A stretch of 64,000 bases of DNA from Vibrio sp. 10N.261.45.E2 (GCF_002875705.1 NZ_MCZZ01000120.1:1-64000), one strand, 5' to 3'. Shown: positions 38,608 to 48,062, counted from the stretch's first letter. Made by a program: numbers and translations. The notes: generated from the sequence alone by a model not told the origin.

Positions 38608-39063
38608 ATGAAAAAACTGATTACTGCCCTACTATCAGCTGGTCTTTTGCTAGCTGGTGCAGCTCAAGCTGAGCTAGATAACCCAGGCGGCATTGGTGGC
38701 GTAGAATCTCTACGTGGTGCAAGTGAACTTGAAGCGACTCGCGCAGCAGATGACTTCAAAAAGTTCCCTCGTGACCAAGTACTTGAGAGCGACTACGTAT
38801 ACCAACCACCTCTAGTGCCTCATACTATTCGTAGCTATGAAGTTTCTCTTAACGCTAACAAGTGTCTTTCTTGCCACAGCTGGAAAAACGCAAAAGAAAT
38901 GGGTGCTACTAAAGTGAGTGTTACTCACTACATGAACCGTGAAGATGCGGTACTTGCAGACGTATCACCTCGTCGTTACTTCTGTCTACAGTGTCACGTA
39001 CCTCAAGCTAATGCTAAGCCACTAGTTGAGAACGAGTTCAAACCTGTAGATTCACTGCGTTAA
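38608..39063 (+). CDS. napB: Diheme cytochrome c NapB
   Basis: A 151-residue periplasmic cytochrome with a signal peptide (ALLSAGLLLAGAAQA) and two haem motifs, CLSCH and CLQCH. It is the small subunit of periplasmic nitrate reductase and passes electrons from NapC to NapA. AGGCGGAGA precedes the ATG. Followed by napC after 29 bases. Confidence 0.94.
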   Translation: MKKLITALLSAGLLLAGAAQAELDNPGGIGGVESLRGASELEATRAADDFKKFPRDQVLESDYVYQPPLVPHTIRSYEVSLNANKCLSCHSWKNAKEMGATKVSVTHYMNREDAVLADVSPRRYFCLQCHVPQANAKPLVENEFKPVDSLR

Positions 39064-39092
39064 TCGTAGCCGGACTGTAAGAGAGGCTATAT

Positions 39093-39674
39093 ATGATAAA
39101 ATTACTTAAAGCGTTTTGGAAAAGACTCGCGACACCAAGTAAAGCAGCCGTAGGCGTTGTTTTGTTCTTGGGTTTCTCGGGTGGTCTTTTGTTCTGGGGT
39201 GCATTCAACACAGGTATGGAGGCAACCAACACGGAAGAGTTCTGTTCTGGCTGTCACGCACCTATCGTTGCTGAAATCCAAGAGACAATTCACTACTCTA
39301 ACCGCTCTGGTGTTCGTGCTATCTGTTCAGATTGTCACGTACCTCATGAATGGACAGATAAAATTGTTCGTAAGGTTCAAGCATCTAAAGAGCTATATGC
39401 ACACTTTATTGCGAAAACCATCAATACTGAAGAAAAGTTCAAAGCACGTCGTGCTCACCTAGCGGAACGCGAATGGGCTCGACTGAAAAAGAACGATTCA
39501 CTTGAGTGTCGTAACTGTCACCAGTTCGATTACATGGACTTCTCAGAGCAGAGCCCTCGTAGTGCGAAACAACACTCGACTGCGCTAGCTTCTGGTGAAA
39601 AAACGTGTGTAGACTGTCACAAAGGTATTGCACACAAACTACCAGACATGCACGGCGTTGAAGGCTGGCAATAA
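39093..39674 (+). CDS. napC: Membrane tetraheme quinol dehydrogenase NapC
   Basis: A 193-residue NapC/NirT-family protein: one N-terminal membrane helix (AVGVVLFLGFSGGLLFWGAF) and four haem motifs (CSGCH, CSDCH, CRNCH, CVDCH). It oxidises menaquinol and feeds NapB. As no napGH genes are present, NapC should be the only quinol route here. Confidence 0.94.
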   Translation: MIKLLKAFWKRLATPSKAAVGVVLFLGFSGGLLFWGAFNTGMEATNTEEFCSGCHAPIVAEIQETIHYSNRSGVRAICSDCHVPHEWTDKIVRKVQASKELYAHFIAKTINTEEKFKARRAHLAEREWARLKKNDSLECRNCHQFDYMDFSEQSPRSAKQHSTALASGEKTCVDCHKGIAHKLPDMHGVEGWQ

Positions 39675-39685
39675 GGAGCAATTGA

Positions 39686-39823
39686 ATGAGTACTTTAGAA
39701 AGCGTAATTTGGCACATCCTAGGTTACAGCGCTATGCCAGTTATCATTCTTGGCGGCTTCGCAGGTGTTGCAGCCGTATCTCTTTGGATTTTATCTATGG
39801 GTAAAGACAAAGAAATCGACTAG
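39686..39823 (+). CDS. 45-residue membrane peptide at the end of the nap operon
   Basis: A short reading frame with AAGGAG eight bases before its ATG, 11 bases after the napC stop and before the operon terminator. The product MSTLESVIWHILGYSAMPVI continues into one hydrophobic helix with GGFAGVAAVSLWIL and ends GKDKEID. I recall short conserved families (TIGR02808 type) in this place in Vibrio, but could not check. NapE-like in size and topology; role unknown, perhaps in the NapC membrane complex. Confidence 0.75.
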   Translation: MSTLESVIWHILGYSAMPVIILGGFAGVAAVSLWILSMGKDKEID

Positions 39824-39858
39824 AGTCGAAACTACGTTTACCTAATATGGGTAGACAC

Positions 39859-39888
39859 GAAAAAGCCACTGATTTCAGTGGCTTTTTT
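39859..39888. terminator. Terminator of the nap operon
   Basis: AAAAGCCACTGA pairs with TCAGTGGCTTTT around TT, followed by more T; an A-run on the other side makes it usable for the convergent phaC transcript too. Confidence 0.88.
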
Positions 39889-39934
39889 ATTATATGACGT
39901 TGCGTATTCTAATTATTTTAGCTGAGTTTATACC

Positions 39935-41761
39935 CTAGGCTTGTTCTTCTGGTGTTTCTTTATCTGCAGTCGCTTTATCACAATTCTCTTTATCAACAAT
40001 CGGCAATACTTGTTTTACATAGTTACCAGGCGCTTTGCCAATCACAGGGTTAAGCTCTGAACCTTGATTGAAAGGTTCGATTTTTTCATCCGTTTCAAAA
40101 CCTTGTAGCCACTGATTCCAGTGTGTCCACCAAGAGCCCTCATTATGAGTAGCGTTAGTTAACCACTCATCTGCCGAGTCGTCTAAGTTGTCATTCAGCC
40201 AATACCCGTACTTCTTCTTGTCTGGATGGTTAACAATACCCGCAATATGACCCGACTCGCCAAGCACGAACGTCTTGTTTCCGCCAGTATTCAAAGCACC
40301 GCGATACGTCCCCTGCCACAGCACGATATGATCTTCTTTGGCTGAAATGAAGTGGCTTGGTATTTTTATCTTATTGAGATCAATCCAAACACCGCCCATT
40401 TTGACACCTTTGTCTTCAACCAGTTTGTTTTCAAGATAAAGCTCTCGCAACAAAAAGTTATGACACTTGGCCGCCACATTTGTGCTGTCACTATTCCAGT
40501 ACAGAAGATCAAACTCCATTGGGCTGCTGCCTTTGAGGTAGTTATCAATGTAGTAGTTCCAATACAAGCTGTTTTCACGCAGCAAACTGAATGTCACGCT
40601 CAATGAGCGACCGTCCATATAACCTTTGGCGTCGTTTTGTTTTTCAATCGCGTTGATGATTGTCTCATTGATATACGCGCCTACCTCTCCCGGTTGGGAA
40701 AAATCTAACAAGGTAGTAAAGAATGTCGCGGTTTTGATGCGCTTTTTCATCCGTTTCGCAGCGTAGTAAGCAACAGTAGAAGCTAACACCGTACCGCCAA
40801 TACAGTAACCGGCTGCATTAATTTGTTCTTTGCCAGTGATGTCTTCAATCGCAGCAACGGCTTTAACCACACCTTCCGTGACATAGTCACCAAACTCAGT
40901 GTCTTTCTGCGCTTCACCTGGGTTACGCCAAGACATCATGAATACGCTGTGTCCTTGTTCGAGCAACCAACGCACCATCGAGTTCTTCTCACGAAGATCA
41001 AGGATGTAGTATTTGTTGATAAACGGCGGCACGATCAACAAAGGGGTCGCGTTTACCTGCGGTGTCTTTGGATAGTATTGAATCAGTTCGAACAGATCGT
41101 TTTGGAAGACAACATCACCTTCCGTGTTCGCGACATCCACACCCAATCTGAAGGCGTTGTTGTTGGTCATTCGAATCTTGAGTATATCGGCGCTTGCTTC
41201 AACGTCTGCTTGTAACTGCTCTAAACCGTCAAGAAGGTTTTCACCATTTCGTTCAAGCGTCAGTTTCATCAACTCTGGATTCGTTGCAATAAAGTTGCTT
41301 GGAGAGAGTGCATTGATTGCCTGACGTGAAAAGAACGCCACTCGCTCTTTGGTTTTCTCGTCAATACCATCAATCGAGTTGATGGTGTCAATGTAGCTTT
41401 TGCTGAATAACAAATAGAATTGCTTAATAAAGCTGTAGAACGGATCGTTTTTCCACGCCTCATCAATAAAGCGCTTGTCGCTGCGGTCTTCTGAGATAAC
41501 ACTCTCAGTGTTACCCATCAGCGCGGCATTCTGCCAGATCTTAAGTTGCTGTTCCCACCATTGAGATTGTAACTGAAGTAGAACTGCAGGTTGGTTAGCG
41601 GCTTGCTCGAAGATTTTTGATGCATCATCAAAGTTCAATTCTTGCATCGCTTGGTTTAGGGGAGATTGCGCGGCTTCCTTGTTTTGTTCAAAGCTTTCCC
41701 ACCATTGCTGGTTCGTTTGTTGAAGTTTAACAAGGTAGTCCGAAAAGAAGTGTTGAAACAT
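39935..41761 (-). CDS. phaC: Class I polyhydroxyalkanoate synthase PhaC
   Basis: A 608-residue PHA synthase that polymerises hydroxyacyl-CoA into storage polyester. The lipase-like box is GYCIGG with the catalytic Cys, the catalytic Asp is in KEDHIV and the His in GESGHIAGIVN. Length and triad are complete, so the enzyme looks functional. It lies 75 bases after phaP at the end of phaBAPC. The upstream monomer genes phaB and phaA are both damaged, so its substrate would have to come from elsewhere. Confidence 0.93.
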   Translation of the reverse strand: MFQHFFSDYLVKLQQTNQQWWESFEQNKEAAQSPLNQAMQELNFDDASKIFEQAANQPAVLLQLQSQWWEQQLKIWQNAALMGNTESVISEDRSDKRFIDEAWKNDPFYSFIKQFYLLFSKSYIDTINSIDGIDEKTKERVAFFSRQAINALSPSNFIATNPELMKLTLERNGENLLDGLEQLQADVEASADILKIRMTNNNAFRLGVDVANTEGDVVFQNDLFELIQYYPKTPQVNATPLLIVPPFINKYYILDLREKNSMVRWLLEQGHSVFMMSWRNPGEAQKDTEFGDYVTEGVVKAVAAIEDITGKEQINAAGYCIGGTVLASTVAYYAAKRMKKRIKTATFFTTLLDFSQPGEVGAYINETIINAIEKQNDAKGYMDGRSLSVTFSLLRENSLYWNYYIDNYLKGSSPMEFDLLYWNSDSTNVAAKCHNFLLRELYLENKLVEDKGVKMGGVWIDLNKIKIPSHFISAKEDHIVLWQGTYRGALNTGGNKTFVLGESGHIAGIVNHPDKKKYGYWLNDNLDDSADEWLTNATHNEGSWWTHWNQWLQGFETDEKIEPFNQGSELNPVIGKAPGNYVKQVLPIVDKENCDKATADKETPEEQA

Positions 41762-41836
41762 AACATGACTCCAATAATCGGAAAATCGCCACCGAGCCTC
41801 ACAATAAACACTGCGCTAACTCGATGGCGATTAAAT

Positions 41837-42184
41837 TTATGCAGGTGTAACTGTTTTCAAGTTTTCAGTTGTTAGTGTTTCAACATCTTCTTTGAACTCT
41901 TTAGCCACTGCTTGAAGCTTTGAACTATCACTCATCATCTGTTGAGATAGTTGAGTTAGCGCTGCGAGCTGCTGGCTGTTGAAAGCCGTTAGGCTAGTCA
42001 CATCTTTGATCTCAGTCACTGCTTTCATTTGTGCAAGGCCCATGTCCGTGTAAGTCTGCATTGCATTCATTTGCAGTTCAGTCATCGTTTGGACGTTCTT
42101 TGCAACCAACTTATTGAACTTTAAGTACGGTTCAAATTGCTTTTCAGTTTGGTCAGTAATTGTTTTGAAAATATCCGTGTACAT
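41837..42184 (-). CDS. phaP: Phasin (PHA granule-associated protein)
   Basis: A 115-residue phasin, almost entirely helical and amphipathic (FKTITDQTEKQFEPYLKFNK, then long heptad-rich helices). Phasins coat polyester granules. AGGAG precedes the ATG by seven bases. It sits between broken phaA and intact phaC. Confidence 0.88.
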   Translation of the reverse strand: MYTDIFKTITDQTEKQFEPYLKFNKLVAKNVQTMTELQMNAMQTYTDMGLAQMKAVTEIKDVTSLTAFNSQQLAALTQLSQQMMSDSSKLQAVAKEFKEDVETLTTENLKTVTPA

Positions 42185-42315
42185 AAGTAACTCCTGATGA
42201 ATACATAGTTTAATAAATTTGTGTCACTATCGTTTCAGCCAACGCTCATCGATTAACTCCCGATGCTTAGAAGAGCTGATTCGATATTTAAAGCTTGCTA
42301 GCGATATATCAGGTT

Positions 42316-43143
42316 CTAACCATCAATACCCTTTAGCAAAACAGCGGTTCCCATTCCCCCACCCACACAGAGTGAAGCAACGCCATAAGTCGTTTTCTGT
42401 TCAAGCATTTCATGGATAAGTGAAACGATAATTCGATTGCCGGACGCACCTAAAGGATGGCCAAGCGCGATTGCACCACCATTAACGTTGACCTTTGGTT
42501 TGAACGCATCAAGTGGCAAGTCATGCTGCTCTGACAATTGGTACATCACGCCAAGAGCTTGTGCTGCAAACGCTTCATTCAATTCAAACAAATCGATTTC
42601 TTCGAGAGTAAGATTAGCTTTATCAAGCGCTTTAGAAACAGCTTCTACAGGACCTAAACCCATAATCTTTGGGTCCAAACCTGACTGTGCGTAACTGGTC
42701 AGTTCCACTAATGGTGTTAAGCCATATTTCGCTACCGCCGACTCAGACGCTAAGATGATTGCACTCGCGCCATCATTAATGCCAGAAGCGTTACCCGCCG
42801 TTACGGAGCCTTCACGATCAAAGGCTGGGCGTAGCTTTTGTAGACCTTCGAATGTAGCGTCTGACTTCGGATACTCATCGGTATCAAAAGTGACGTCATG
42901 TTGACGCCGTACGCTGGCGTTTCTTTAGTAGATTGAAGCTTGACGCGCTACACCCATGCCTTGCCCAGCAGAAATAACGTTACCGACGATCACTTCATCA
43001 ATCGCATCTAACGAAAGCTCGACAGACTCAAGTGCACCTTTGATCGCAACGCCAGCTAGCTCACCCGCAGATATGTTTTTTAGCGACCCAGTGAATGCAC
43101 CAATAGGAGTGCGCTTCGCCGCAACAATAAATACTCTTTCCAT
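42316..43143 (-). pseudogene. phaA: Acetyl-CoA acetyltransferase phaA, internally deleted
   Basis: N-terminal 72 residues (ERVFIVAAKRTPIGAFTG to GMGVARQASIY) and C-terminal about 200 residues (from DVTFDTDEYPKSD to AVLLKGIDG) of a thiolase, both in one frame but separated by a TAA at 42925-42927. Around the junction a ten-residue island KETPAYGVNM is readable in another frame, as expected after IY-AGIP in thiolases. So there are two deletions: one of about 11 bases and one of roughly 340 bases that removes the active-site Cys (VCGSG) region. The gene cannot make an active enzyme. Confidence 0.88.
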
Positions 43144-43164
43144 CATTCCCTTCTGTTGCGCCAA

Positions 43165-43905
43165 TTAGTGCATGTACAAGCCGCCATTCACAGACAGTGT
43201 CTCGCCTGTGATGTACGCGCCAGATGCACTCGCTAAAAAGCCCACTGCGTCTGCAATTTCAACAGGCGATGCCAAGCGTTTCATCGGGATTTGGTTCTTG
43301 ATTGAATCAAGTACTTCAGGCTTCATTTGCTCAACCATAGGGGTCGCTGTATAGCCAGGGGCAATCACGTTTACTGTTACACCGCTGCGCGCTCCTTCCG
43401 CTGCCAGAGCTTTAGAAAAACCAATCATTCCAGCTTACGCTGCCGAGTAGTTCGTTTGCCCAAACTGACCTTTAAGACCATTGACGGAAGAGATGTTGAT
43501 GACTCGGCAGTTACCTTTTTCACACATTGATGCAAATAGAGGCTGAGTCACATTGAATAGGCTGTTGAGATTCGTCTCAATCACATCTTTCCACGCTGCC
43601 GCATCCATCTTTTTAAAGAAGCTATCACGTGTAATTCCCGCGTTATTAACCAATACATCCACGGTGCCTTCTTCTTCTAACAACTTGCTCAAGCTCAACG
43701 CACACTCCTCAGTATTGGTCACATCTAATTCAAACAATCTCACTTGATCTTCGGTGAATTGCCTTTCATTAAACCAATCCAATGCACATTGGTAATTTCC
43801 AGTAAAATAAGTCGCGATTACTCGATAACCGTCTGCAACTAATTTAGAGGAAATTGCTGAGCCGATACCGCCTTTTGACCCTGTAATTAAAGCAAGCTTT
43901 TTCAT
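43165..43905 (-). pseudogene. phaB: Acetoacetyl-CoA reductase phaB, nonsense codon at catalytic Lys
   Basis: A short-chain dehydrogenase, 246 codons, interrupted by TAA at 43435-43437. Before it the NADPH loop TGSKGGIGSAI and NNAGITRDS are normal and the catalytic motif reads YSAA-stop where the family has YxxxK. After it AGMIGFSKALAAEGARSGVTVN continues in the same frame to the natural end. A single base change (AAA to TAA) explains it. Without readthrough the product lacks the lysine and the C-terminal third. It overlaps nothing; phaA follows 21 bases later. Confidence 0.88.
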
Positions 43906-44489
43906 TAATGGTTCCATCCCTTACAAGCAATTAAATAACAATGATATTAATAAGATAATGTCTTAGTCGATAATAAAAATTTACGTTTTGCTTTAATTAA
44001 ACCCTACAGCTCAAAAACAAACGGTATTATTACAGATATAAAATATTTTCGTATCATGATTAAAAACTAGACTTGCATCCCAAAACCGATGAAATGTTAC
44101 GCACATGTAAAGCAATGCAAGACTATGATATTAGTAAGGTTTATTTAATTTCACTTTTATCATCAAGTCGATAAGCCTTTGTTTACAATAAATAAAATTA
44201 CACTCCTCAACTTGTTTCAATAAGAATGCAATATTGAAAAAGTAAACAATTGATCGTAGGAATAATATCGAGCTTGCTATTTACTATTAATAAATCTATC
44301 GAGGTGTTTCTATATCAAATTCAATATAAGTAAATATTAAAATCACACCAACTAACAATCTAACTCGATGAGTAAAATTGAATAGGCAATGAAAAAGCCC
44401 ACTCTCAAGAGAGTGGGCTTTCGATATAAATCAATAAATAGAAAGGCTAATCGCTATAAACATATCTGATATTAATAGCGAATTGGATT
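43906..44489. other. Gene-poor AT-rich stretch upstream of phaB
   Basis: About 580 bases with no credible gene on either strand. It should hold the phaB promoter and ends with the terminator at 44394-44422. I saw no recognisable operator. Confidence 0.6.
44394..44422 (-). terminator. Terminator of the SH3-like membrane protein gene
   Basis: AAAGCCCACTCTC pairs with GAGAGTGGGCTTT around AA; on the minus strand a T-run follows. Confidence 0.85.
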
Positions 44490-45161
44490 CTACTTAGTAA
44501 ATATTTCATTTGTATTTACATCAAGATAAATTTTGTTTTCAAGGGACAGCCCACCGCAATAAATAAAATAGACATCTCGCTCACTGTACTTCACCGATTT
44601 CACCCAACCGCCTAATTCTTCGAAATCACTTGGGGCACATTCGCCCTCAGAAATCAGCTTTGCGACCGCATTACGGAATTTCTCTTGGTGGATCTTAAGA
44701 TCGTCAGATTTTACCAAATAAGAATCCAATATCTCTTTACTTTCTTTCTCTGAAATAATCACTTCATCATTCGATAAACCTGACATAGCAACCCACTCCG
44801 CAGTTTGTGGACCACCTTCCTTTAGGACGATGTAATCTGAGATGCGAGCCCATTCACCTTGCTTCTCAAGTACTTCGACCTTTTCTCCTTTGTAGAGGTA
44901 ATCTGTGATTAAGCCATCGACTTCAGGTTGTTCAACCACTTCAAGCTTTCTCTCCAAAACGTAAAATTCCGTCTGTTCTGGTTCAGGTTGAAGATCCATG
45001 ATGGGTGCGAGATCAGATTCTGATTGCTTAGTAACTTCTTGCTCAGGCTCGTCCGTTTGTTCTGGTGGAATTGGGTCTTTGTTCATGACCAAGAAGTAGT
45101 ATGCCGCTCCTCCTCCGCCCAATATCAACAACACAAGTAAAGCGATCAGCGCTTTTTTCAT
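44490..45161 (-). CDS. Membrane-anchored protein with SH3-like domain
   Basis: A 223-residue protein: N-terminal membrane anchor (ALIALLVLLILGGGGAAYYFLV), an acidic proline-rich linker (residues 30-60), then an SH3-like segment (YLYKGEKVEVLEKQGEWARISDY), and a C-terminal domain with two cysteines (GECAPS, FIYCGG). I use the ATG at 45161, with GGTGGA before it, not the GTG nine bases earlier. Likely faces the periplasm; function unknown. Confidence 0.7.
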   Translation of the reverse strand: MKKALIALLVLLILGGGGAAYYFLVMNKDPIPPEQTDEPEQEVTKQSESDLAPIMDLQPEPEQTEFYVLERKLEVVEQPEVDGLITDYLYKGEKVEVLEKQGEWARISDYIVLKEGGPQTAEWVAMSGLSNDEVIISEKESKEILDSYLVKSDDLKIHQEKFRNAVAKLISEGECAPSDFEELGGWVKSVKYSERDVYFIYCGGLSLENKIYLDVNTNEIFTK

Positions 45162-45266
45162 TAAATCCACCAGCTATTCCGTTATAGGTATGCCTCAAGT
45201 GTACATCAACTCATTCTCCTGCTCATCTATACTCTCAATAGAGAGCACAGTAAGTTGAGGAAAGTC

Positions 45267-45842
45267 ATGAGTTTTTGGGAGAAAGTGATCATTTTATGCG
45301 TACCTTTGAGTGGCAATGTCGCTCTAGCGAATCATTGTGACCGTGAAAACTGGCAAGCGCTGTTGGATCGTCAACTCTCGTTTGAAAGTCGTTATAATCA
45401 GTACACCAAAGAGTTCAACCAAGTTCTCTCTACCTATGAATCACAAACACTGTTATCTAAACACTTTAATGAAAAGCAGGTCATTGAGCTTAGGGCAAAG
45501 TATGAACAAAAGTTTAATATGCAGCTCAATAGTCATATGAATACCGCGTATGACGTCTCTGAGGTTTTGTTACAACAGGCGTACGTAGTGTCTACTGAAC
45601 TCGAAGGCGCTCAGTCGTTAGAGTATTCATGGAAAAACATCGCCAAACACTGCACCAAAGACAAACTCCCGCGTCAGGCTGAAAGCGCTCAAGTGCACGT
45701 ACAAAGCTCACAATCACTATTGAGAGATCTCCATACACTCAGTGAAAAATTCCGTCAGCTATCATCAAGATACCGCAAAGAAGCGACGATGATTGATGAA
45801 GCACGTCAAACTAACCTGCAAATAGAAGACACACCAAACTGA
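45267..45842 (+). CDS. Hypothetical secreted helical protein
   Basis: A 191-residue protein with a signal peptide (VIILCVPLSGNVALA) and a charged helical body with likely coiled coil (RHL-type heptads near residues 25-120). Two cysteines, one after the cleavage site (NHCDREN) and one in AKHCTKDK, may form a disulfide. GAGGAAAG precedes the ATG at 45267. Divergent from the SH3-like gene across 105 bases. I do not recognise the family. Confidence 0.65.
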   Translation: MSFWEKVIILCVPLSGNVALANHCDRENWQALLDRQLSFESRYNQYTKEFNQVLSTYESQTLLSKHFNEKQVIELRAKYEQKFNMQLNSHMNTAYDVSEVLLQQAYVVSTELEGAQSLEYSWKNIAKHCTKDKLPRQAESAQVHVQSSQSLLRDLHTLSEKFRQLSSRYRKEATMIDEARQTNLQIEDTPN

Positions 45843-46111
45843 AATCACCTTTGGGTTTCCTCACTTGAACGACTGGACTTTTCAGATAAGTATGCTCAAC
45901 CCCATTCATAATATTTTAATAATGCGTTAATCAAAGCTTTATCAATAACTTGTAAAACTAATGTGCTAACTATCAACAAAGAAGTTCAATTTCCAACCGA
46001 TGCAAGTGAGTATGTGAGATATTCATCACAAAATAGATTTACAAACGCCAGAAAATTGTTATCATGAATCTTCATATAACTTAATAACAAGAAACATTTT
46101 GGCTAGGTAAT

Positions 46112-46354
46112 ATGCAAAAAACTATGGCTTTCAACTGCTTGAGTAACACGGAATGGACTGCAGAGATAAGAGGTAAACTTTTATCCGTAGCTAAACACAT
46201 GGAAGAGTTCGGTTCAGTAAGTGAGCTAGAGCTATGTAAGATATTTGGAGAGACAATTTGGAATGACGGTGTGGATTATCATTCACATGCTTTTTCATTC
46301 AGAATTAACGCACAAACCGGGGATTGTTCAATCTCTAACTTTAAGTATCACTAA
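46112..46354 (+). CDS. Hypothetical 80-residue protein
   Basis: A small soluble protein with no signal peptide. A helical middle (LLSVAKHMEEFGSVSELELCKIFG) and a strand-like end (SFRINAQTGDCSISNF). AGG lies close before the ATG. Its own terminator follows at 46373, supporting a real transcript. Function unknown. Confidence 0.6.
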   Translation: MQKTMAFNCLSNTEWTAEIRGKLLSVAKHMEEFGSVSELELCKIFGETIWNDGVDYHSHAFSFRINAQTGDCSISNFKYH

Positions 46355-46372
46355 GTTTTGCACCTATCATAT

Positions 46373-46405
46373 ACGGAGTACCTTTCACTAGGTGCTCCGT
46401 TTTTT
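46373..46405 (+). terminator. Terminator after the 80-residue protein
   Basis: ACGGAGTACCT pairs with AGGTGCTCCGT (one G-T pair) across six bases, followed by six T. Confidence 0.85.
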
Positions 46406-46524
46406 ATTTCTTCAGGTCTACTGTTTGCTAGAAGATAGGTACTTGCCACTGCACTCTCTTTCTACAGCCAAATCATTTCGTTTTCAGCTCATTTCACCCT
46501 ATAGAGTCTCCCCGTACCTTCTTT

Positions 46525-46983
46525 CTAACCCATATAAACCGGTAATGGCGCATTGCCTTTTACTTGTCTTATCGCAAGGTGGGTATGAATATCTTTCACG
46601 TTAGAGAGCCTTTGAAGTTTTCTTGTAAATGCCTCGTAGGCCATCAAGTTCGGGCTAACCACTTCTAGCAAATAGTCATAAGCCCCAGATACAACGTGGC
46701 AACTGATGACCTCTTCCATCTCTACAACAGCCGCTTCAAACTTATCTATCGACACTTCTTGGTGGTTGTTTAGGCTCACCTCAACAAACACACTCATTGC
46801 GATGCCGACTTGTTCTCGTGACAAGCTCACACGATAACCATCAATAATCCCTTTTTCTTCTAACCTTTTGATCCGCCTTGCACAAGGTGAAGGTGATAGA
46901 CCCACTTCATCAGCAAGCTCTGCCGTGGTTAATCTGCCGTCTTTTTGTAGCAGTTCGAGAAGATGTCTATCAATTCTATCCAT
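46525..46983 (-). CDS. Lrp/AsnC-family transcriptional regulator
   Basis: A 152-residue regulator: N-terminal helix-turn-helix (DGRLTTAELADEVGLSPSPCARRIKRLEEKG split over residues 14-44) and the AsnC/RAM ligand domain (SCHVVSGAYDYLLEVVSP). The start DRIDRHLLELLQKDGR is typical. Such regulators respond to amino acids. It is divergent from a DMT-family exporter across about 60 bases, a common layout where the regulator controls the exporter. Confidence 0.87.
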   Translation of the reverse strand: MDRIDRHLLELLQKDGRLTTAELADEVGLSPSPCARRIKRLEEKGIIDGYRVSLSREQVGIAMSVFVEVSLNNHQEVSIDKFEAAVVEMEEVISCHVVSGAYDYLLEVVSPNLMAYEAFTRKLQRLSNVKDIHTHLAIRQVKGNAPLPVYMG

Positions 46984-47045
46984 AGTATTTACCAAACATT
47001 AGTCAAATCCGTTAATTATTTATCAAATATTAGCAAAAATCATCA

Positions 47046-48062
47046 ATGACAGCTCCAGTTAGAACAAAAGTTGCCAACCTGTGGCACACCAACTATTTCA
47101 TAATGAGTCATCACCCACTTTCCTTTTATGTTATGAATCTTGGCTACTTATCTATAATTGTCACGCTACTCATTTGGGCGAGCTTTTTTCTTTCTCTCAA
47201 AGGCGGCGCAAATTCAGATCTAACACCTGCAGATATCGCTCTCACACGATTTCTCATTCCTGCTTTGGCGCTATTTCCTTTGGTGTTGAAAGCGCGGAGT
47301 GCCATTGCCATCGTCCCTAAACGATATCTAACGGGTATGTTTTTAGGTAGCGGATTGCCTTATCTGCTTGTTGCAGGAACGGCCATGCAGTTCGTTCCTG
47401 TATCACATGGCAGTGCTCTTGTTCCGGGCACGCTTCCGCTGTTCGTCACAGGAATCGCAGTACTCTTTTTTAAGCAACCGCTCAGTCGACACCGTGTCGT
47501 AGGCTTAGGTCTGGTTTTGCTCGGGATAGTGTTATTTCTAGGAAATAGCTTAAGCAGCTTCAATTTTGAATACACCAAAGGCCACTTGTTGTTTTTGTGC
47601 GGGAGCTTAATGTGGGCAACCTTCACAATCTCAGCCCGTGTTGCTAACCTGAATGCGTTGGTCAGTGCGGGTTTTATTTCTCTTTGCTCTACTTTTCTAT
47701 TGGTGCTTCTTATCCTGACAGGTGTACTCCCTAGCCATTTAATGGATACACCTATCGCTCAATGGCCTTTCGCAGAGCTTGCCGTTCACTCTGCAGTGCA
47801 AGGCGTTGGAGCGGGTTTAATCGCTGCGTTCACTTATTTATATGCTGTTAATACATTAGGGGCTGAACGCTCTGCCGCCTTTGGTAGTGCAACACCCGCT
47901 GTGGCAACCTTATTGGCAATCCCGCTTTTTAATGAGATTCCAGATATGATGACATGGCTCGCCCTTGGTTCGATTTGCATCGGCAGTTTGGTCGCAAGCA
48001 ACATTTTCATGAAAAATGACCAGTCGATGCATTACCAACCGCCAAGCCATAGCAAAGCGTAA
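47046..48062 (+). CDS. EamA/DMT-family transporter
   Basis: About 310-338 residues with ten membrane segments and two EamA repeats (LLIWASFFLSLKGG..., and GLIAAFTYLYAVNTLGAERSAAFG in the second half). Members export amino acids or other metabolites. The start is uncertain: ATG at 47046, 47103 or 47133; the last begins just before the first membrane helix. Substrate unknown, perhaps an amino acid given the divergent Lrp-type gene. Confidence 0.85.
   Translation: MTAPVRTKVANLWHTNYFIMSHHPLSFYVMNLGYLSIIVTLLIWASFFLSLKGGANSDLTPADIALTRFLIPALALFPLVLKARSAIAIVPKRYLTGMFLGSGLPYLLVAGTAMQFVPVSHGSALVPGTLPLFVTGIAVLFFKQPLSRHRVVGLGLVLLGIVLFLGNSLSSFNFEYTKGHLLFLCGSLMWATFTISARVANLNALVSAGFISLCSTFLLVLLILTGVLPSHLMDTPIAQWPFAELAVHSAVQGVGAGLIAAFTYLYAVNTLGAERSAAFGSATPAVATLLAIPLFNEIPDMMTWLALGSICIGSLVASNIFMKNDQSMHYQPPSHSKA

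Noticed and set aside
42925-43164. 79-residue N-terminal thiolase fragment as a functional small protein
   Set aside because: It ends mid-domain at a deletion junction and lacks the active site.
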